8,424 nt of DNA. It comes from Pseudomonadota bacterium (GTDB lineage Bacteria; CALINM01). Below, one piece after another: positions 4,876 to 8,424 of the stretch. The notes beneath the pieces were generated by a model. It did no database searches, was not told the origin of the DNA, and was given only the letters and a program-made list of their open reading frames with translations. The stretch lies in the NCBI GenBank assembly GCA_026415985.1, contig JAOAGA010000069.1, forward strand, positions 1 to 8,424. Reading direction: 5' to 3'. The position numbers were made by a program, and so were the translations under genes. Positions within the stretch are counted from its first letter, which is position 1. Each line of letters begins with the position of its first letter.

Positions 4876-6639
4876 ATGGCAACATATGCAAGGAAAAAAT
4901 TAGGCGAGATCCTTATTGATTCAGGACTAATCGACGAAAAAATCCTTAAGGTTGCCCTTGACAAAAGTAAGGTCAGCGGTGAGAGAATAGGTGAGGTTCT
5001 CGTCAAAGAAGGGTATCTTACTGAGGATAAGATAGCAAAAGCATTAGGAGAACAATATCACATACCTTACATCGGTGAGAACATATTAGAGATAGACAAA
5101 ACATACCCTGCTCTGATCCCTGCAGAAACAGCCTACAGACTAAATGCCATACCAATATATGAAACCTCACAAGAGGTAACAATAGCAATAGTTGATCCCC
5201 TGAATGTAATGGTGATTGATGAGCTTAAAAAAGTCTTCAAAAAAAGGTTAAAAATAGTAGTTACCACTGAAAAACTAATGAAACTGGCTTTGGAAAAATT
5301 TTACGCAACAAAGGGTGAACATTTAGATGAAATCTTAAGCCAGATAGATTTAAAGGCTTTGGAGCTTAAAAGTGCCGACGATTCACCTCAAAGATTGGAG
5401 AGATTAGCGGAAGAAGCACCGATAGTTCAGATAGTTTATGGTCTTCTTCTTCAGGCAATCAATGATCGTGCAAGCGATATTCACATAGAGCCTTCGAGTA
5501 GCAAGATGAAGATAAGATTTAGAATTGATGGTATTTTACACGACATAACGGACCTACCAAGACCTCTACTAAACCCAATAGTTTCAAGAATAAAGATAAT
5601 GTCAGATATGGATATATCAGAAAAGAGATTACCTCAGGATGGTCACCTCCAAATCGAGCTTTTAATGGAAAACGGAAAATATCTGATTAAGACTTTTGTC
5701 AAAAGAGACATTTTGAGATTATCGGAAGGAAGTGAGTATGTTGATGTGAGAGTCTCTACATCTCCAACAATTCAGGGCGAAAAGGTAGTTTTAAGATTAC
5801 TGAGAAAAAGAGATGAACTTTTTGATTTAGAAAAACTTAATATAGATAAAGATATGGTTGTAAAGGTAAGGAGATTACTTAACAGACCCTATGGACTCTT
5901 TCTGATTACAGGTCCTACAGGTAGCGGTAAAACCACTACAGCATACGCCTGCCTGAAATATATTAACAAGAAGGAAAAAAATGTTATTACCGTAGAAGAC
6001 CCCGTAGAGTATCAGATAGTTGGTGCTAATCAGATACAGGTAAACCCAAAGATCAGCCTTTCCTTTGCAGGTATACTAAGAAATATATTAAGGCAGGACC
6101 CCGATATACTGCTCATCGGAGAGATCAGAGATAAAGAAACTGCAGAGATAGCCATCCAATCGGCATTAACGGGACATTTAGTAATATCAACATTACATAC
6201 TAATGATGCCATTTCCACAATAGTTAGATTACTCGATATGGGAATAGAATCATACCTGATATCATCTGCAATAAATGGCATAGTCTCACAAAGATTACTA
6301 AGAAAGATTTGCCCCTTTTGCAAAAGGGAGTATACACCCCCAGAAACAATTATTCTTGAATGGAATCTTCCACCATTTGCAAAATTTTACAGAGGAGAAG
6401 GATGTTCCAAGTGTCATGAAACTGGTTATTATGACAGAATTGCAATCTATGAACTTCTTCTTTTGAACGACAATTTAAGAAATCTTATATTAAACAGAAC
6501 CCCCTCAGATAAAATCAGAGAAGAAGCAATAAAAGACGGTTTTGTGCCTCTTAAACAGGCTGGTTTAAGACTCGTTCTTGATGGAATTACTACTATTGAC
6601 GAGGTTATCGCCAATACTTCCGACGAGGTCTTATTTTAA
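4876..6639 (+). CDS. pilB: Type IV pilus / type II secretion assembly ATPase (PilB/GspE)
   Basis: This 587-residue hexameric ATPase powers pilus or pseudopilus extension at the cytoplasmic face of the inner membrane, acting through the PilC/GspF platform. The N-terminal MshEN-type domain (about 1-150) has two motifs of the RLGxxLxxxG type (8-32 and 37-60). The ATPase domain follows: ASDIHIEPS, Walker A GPTGSGKT (346-353), the Asp-box ITVEDPVEYQ, Walker B DPDILLIGEIRD (408-419) and the His-box GHLVISTLHTND (433-445). A zinc-binding tetracysteine is formed by C479, C482, C510 and C513. These features mark an extension ATPase (PilB/GspE); PilT-type retraction ATPases lack the zinc site. Between QDG (254-256) and VDVRVS (289-294) there are roughly 20 more residues than in common family members. 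A weak GAGAG lies 5 nt before the ATG. The stop overlaps the pilC start by 1 nt. PilB versus GspE cannot be settled from this window. Confidence 0.95.
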   Translation: MATYARKKLGEILIDSGLIDEKILKVALDKSKVSGERIGEVLVKEGYLTEDKIAKALGEQYHIPYIGENILEIDKTYPALIPAETAYRLNAIPIYETSQEVTIAIVDPLNVMVIDELKKVFKKRLKIVVTTEKLMKLALEKFYATKGEHLDEILSQIDLKALELKSADDSPQRLERLAEEAPIVQIVYGLLLQAINDRASDIHIEPSSSKMKIRFRIDGILHDITDLPRPLLNPIVSRIKIMSDMDISEKRLPQDGHLQIELLMENGKYLIKTFVKRDILRLSEGSEYVDVRVSTSPTIQGEKVVLRLLRKRDELFDLEKLNIDKDMVVKVRRLLNRPYGLFLITGPTGSGKTTTAYACLKYINKKEKNVITVEDPVEYQIVGANQIQVNPKISLSFAGILRNILRQDPDILLIGEIRDKETAEIAIQSALTGHLVISTLHTNDAISTIVRLLDMGIESYLISSAINGIVSQRLLRKICPFCKREYTPPETIILEWNLPPFAKFYRGEGCSKCHETGYYDRIAIYELLLLNDNLRNLILNRTPSDKIREEAIKDGFVPLKQAGLRLVLDGITTIDEVIANTSDEVLF

Positions 6640-7850
6640 TGCCAAAATTTTTTTACAAGGCTATCGATAAATCGGGCAAAGTATTTCAGGGTTATTTTGA
6701 TGGTGATTTAGAAGACGATGTCCTAAGTTTTATTGACTCACAGGGGCTAATTCCCATATCCGTTAATCCCGCCTCTTCTATCAATCTGAAAGATTTAACA
6801 AGTAAGTTTAACAGGATAGCGAAAAAAGAGCTCGTACTTTTTTCTACCCAGCTGGGAACGATGTTAAGGGCTGGACTTCCTCTTACCCGCTCACTGAGAG
6901 CAATAATGGCTCAGGTCAAAAATAAAAAATTTAAATTGGCCTTAGAAGAAATAACTAATGCTATTGAAAGAGGTAGAACATTCTATAACTCCTTAGCCCT
7001 TTTCCCTGAGTTTTTTGATGAAATTTATGTTGCAACAATTCAGATAGGTGAGATAAGTGGTAATCTTCCTGATATTCTTTTCAAATTAGCAGAAAATTTA
7101 GAAAAAGAAGAAGATCTTAGATCAAAAATCAAAAACGCCACCCTATACCCCAAAATGGTTATAGGAGCTATTGTTATAGCAATAATTATACTTATTGCCT
7201 TCGTAATACCAAGATTTGCCGATCTTTATAGGGGTTTTAAAACAGAGTTACCTTTGCCTACCCGAATTTTAATTGCCCTTTCTGGTTATTTTGCCACATA
7301 CTGGTATGTTCTTGTTCTTATCTTCTCTGGCTTAGTCATCTTATACCTGCTTTTAAAAAACACCAAAAGAGGGAGAGAGATATACGACCCGCTTATTCTC
7401 AAAATTCCTATTATTGGCGATATATCAGTAAAGATTATAATGGTTAGATTTTCAAGATTTTTTTCCCTTTTATTCTCAAGCGGTGTGGTTGTTACCAATA
7501 TTCTTGATTTACTACAGAAAGTTATGGGTAATGTGCTCTATGAAAAGAAAATTTCAAATATAAAAAATGATATACTTTCAGGACAGAGTTTAGGAGAGGC
7601 AATATCAAGAACAGGGATATTTACTCCTTTAACCCTCGAGATGATAAATGTTGGTGAGGAAACAGGCTCGTTAGACGAGATGCTAAAGAAGGTTTCAGAG
7701 TTCTATGAAAGCGAGCTTGACTATACTATAAAAAATCTTACCTCAATGATTGAACCTATACTATTAATATTTATTTTTGCTATGGTTCTTTTCCTTGCGT
7801 TGAGTGTATTTCTGCCAATGTGGGATATGGTAAAGTTCGTAGGAAAATGA
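6639..7850 (+). CDS. pilC: Type IV pilus / type II secretion inner-membrane platform protein (PilC/GspF)
   Basis: The 403-residue integral membrane protein is the platform that couples the PilB ATPase to insertion of pilin subunits. An N-terminal cytoplasmic segment (MPKFFYKAIDKSGKVFQGYF) is typical of the family. Two T2SSF domains follow: the first starts near residue 65 (FSTQLGTMLRAGLPLTRSL), the second near 270 (RFSRFFSLLFSSGVVV), each with the GE(I/E)SGNL or GEETGSL motif that marks the repeat. Three membrane helices lie at about 173-191, 221-240 and 373-393. Length and layout match the family. The ATG (6639-6641) shares its A with the pilB stop (TAATG), which indicates translational coupling, and the pseudopilin ATG overlaps its own TGA. 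No independent Shine-Dalgarno sequence or promoter is evident. Confidence 0.95.
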   Translation: MPKFFYKAIDKSGKVFQGYFDGDLEDDVLSFIDSQGLIPISVNPASSINLKDLTSKFNRIAKKELVLFSTQLGTMLRAGLPLTRSLRAIMAQVKNKKFKLALEEITNAIERGRTFYNSLALFPEFFDEIYVATIQIGEISGNLPDILFKLAENLEKEEDLRSKIKNATLYPKMVIGAIVIAIIILIAFVIPRFADLYRGFKTELPLPTRILIALSGYFATYWYVLVLIFSGLVILYLLLKNTKRGREIYDPLILKIPIIGDISVKIIMVRFSRFFSLLFSSGVVVTNILDLLQKVMGNVLYEKKISNIKNDILSGQSLGEAISRTGIFTPLTLEMINVGEETGSLDEMLKKVSEFYESELDYTIKNLTSMIEPILLIFIFAMVLFLALSVFLPMWDMVKFVGK

Positions 7851-8218
7851 GAATAGGCAATTCAGGAAGATTATCCTTTGAGAATACACTTATTTTTATT
7901 TTCATTTTAATAATGATCGGTATCTTTTTAGGTTATTATCATAAATATCAGGAAGTCGCAAAAGAAAGATTAGCACAGGAACAGGTCTATAATATCAATA
8001 CTGCCATAATAGTGTATGCTTTTGAGAAGAAAAAATTTCCCGAAGATTTGAATGTATTGACAAAAGAGGAGTTTTTGATTCAGGGAAAGGATACCCTTTT
8101 CAAAAAAAGATTTCTCGATTTTTCTCCCGTCGATAAAGAAGGATACCCACTTGACCCGTGGGGAAGAAGATATAGATATGATAGGAAAAATCATATAGCC
8201 TATATAGAAAAAAGATAA
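7847..8218 (+). CDS. GspG-like pseudopilin with atypical prepilin cleavage site
   Basis: The 123-residue protein looks like a type II secretion/type IV pilus pseudopilin, a subunit processed by prepilin peptidase and built into a periplasmic fibre. A 7-residue leader MRIGNSG is followed by RLSFE, placing Gly at -1 and Glu at +5 as in G-FTLIE pilins, but with Arg at +1 instead of Phe or Met. A hydrophobic helix (about residues 14-30) follows, lacking the usual Pro at +22 (Gly here). The C-terminal DPWGRRYRY (103-111) is the signature of the GspG core. The acidic calcium-binding end of GspG is missing; the protein stops soon after (IAYIEKR). ATG at 7847 was chosen because it overlaps the pilC stop (ATGA) and gives a normal leader length. 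An ATG at 7820 in the same frame would overlap pilC by 31 nt and add nine basic residues. It is the third gene of an E-F-G cluster. Confidence 0.8.
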   Translation: MRIGNSGRLSFENTLIFIFILIMIGIFLGYYHKYQEVAKERLAQEQVYNINTAIIVYAFEKKKFPEDLNVLTKEEFLIQGKDTLFKKRFLDFSPVDKEGYPLDPWGRRYRYDRKNHIAYIEKR

Positions 8219-8238
8219 CTGGAGGGAAAAAAGAAGTT

Positions 8239-8424
8239 TTATTTTATCTTTGCTAAGGAAAAATCTACGATAGGTTTCATCGGTAAATTATTTGCTGTGT
8301 TTCCTATAGCCATACCCACTGCAAACTTAATATTATAAATGTCTCCGGGCTTCAGATAAACAGGACCCCACTGTAAGGAAAGAACTCTGTTAAGCTGGTG
8401 AGCAAGAGGCTTTTTCTCATCAAC
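8239..8424 (-). CDS. C-terminal part of an unrecognised protein
   Basis: The reverse strand has an open frame entering from the right edge and ending in TAA at 8241-8239, giving 61 residues. The protein reads VDEKKPLAHQLNRVLSLQWG and later contains VYLKPGDIYNIKFAVGMAIG, NTANNLPMKPIVDFSLAKIK at the end. Codon use matches the neighbouring genes and no stop interrupts the frame, so it is probably a real gene that starts beyond the window. I do not recognise the family with confidence. The KPGD...KFAVGMA wording faintly recalls haem-binding subunits related to ethylbenzene dehydrogenase/DMSO reductase gamma chains, but this is a guess. It is convergent with the pseudopilin gene; the 20-bp gap (8219-8238) contains no obvious terminator. 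Confidence 0.65.
   Translation of the reverse strand, partial: VDEKKPLAHQLNRVLSLQWGPVYLKPGDIYNIKFAVGMAIGNTANNLPMKPIVDFSLAKIK

Noticed and set aside
6030-6323. 97-residue minus-strand frame inside pilB
   Set aside because: It is a shadow of conserved ATPase motifs on the other strand.
7286-7498. 70-residue minus-strand frame inside pilC
   Set aside because: It is antisense to the conserved second half of PilC and has no start signals.
7970-8194. 74-residue minus-strand frame inside the pseudopilin gene
   Set aside because: It is antisense to the DPWG-containing coding region; no ribosome binding site or recognisable family.
8219-8238. GGAGGG after the pseudopilin stop as a ribosome binding site for another plus-strand gene
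   Set aside because: No start codon with an open frame follows at a suitable distance, and the minus strand is coding here.

Overview
The window is AT-rich bacterial DNA with short intergenic gaps and strong use of AGA/AGG and ATA codons. The content suggests a Gram-negative-type bacterium: a CHASE2 receptor cyclase, a type IV pilus/type II secretion assembly ATPase with its platform protein, and a pseudopilin. An AT-rich lineage such as Nitrospirota, Deferribacterota or a deltaproteobacterial relative would fit, but the sequence alone does not settle the taxonomy.

Positions 1-1630, minus strand: reading in the direction of transcription, smpB is followed after only 3 nt by ssrA (tmRNA), then after 167 nt by metK, which runs off the left edge. 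smpB and ssrA together form the trans-translation ribosome-rescue system. The encoded tag can be read as AEPKLALAA. The ssrA-metK gap holds two copies of a 13-bp repeat, each followed by an extended -10 box, which looks like a duplicated promoter/operator unit for metK.

Positions 1614-4144, plus strand: a membrane-bound CHASE2 adenylate/guanylate cyclase, divergent from smpB across a 43-bp gap, then a small nitroreductase-family flavoprotein with a strong ribosome binding site. A metallophosphoesterase on the minus strand (4120-4815) meets the nitroreductase tail to tail with a 25-bp coding overlap.

Positions 4876-8218, plus strand: a tightly coupled pilB-pilC-pseudopilin cluster (1-nt and 4-nt overlaps) in the E-F-G order of type II secretion operons. 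The ATPase carries an MshEN-type N-terminal domain that may sense cyclic di-GMP. The pseudopilin has an atypical prepilin peptidase site with Arg at +1. The C-terminal end of an unrecognised minus-strand gene occupies 8239-8424.

No mobile element, CRISPR array, tRNA or convincing GC-rich intrinsic terminator was seen. No wholly new multi-gene system is evident. The most unusual points are the smpB-ssrA junction, the repeated promoter module before metK, the odd pseudopilin, and several start codons that lack Shine-Dalgarno sequences.
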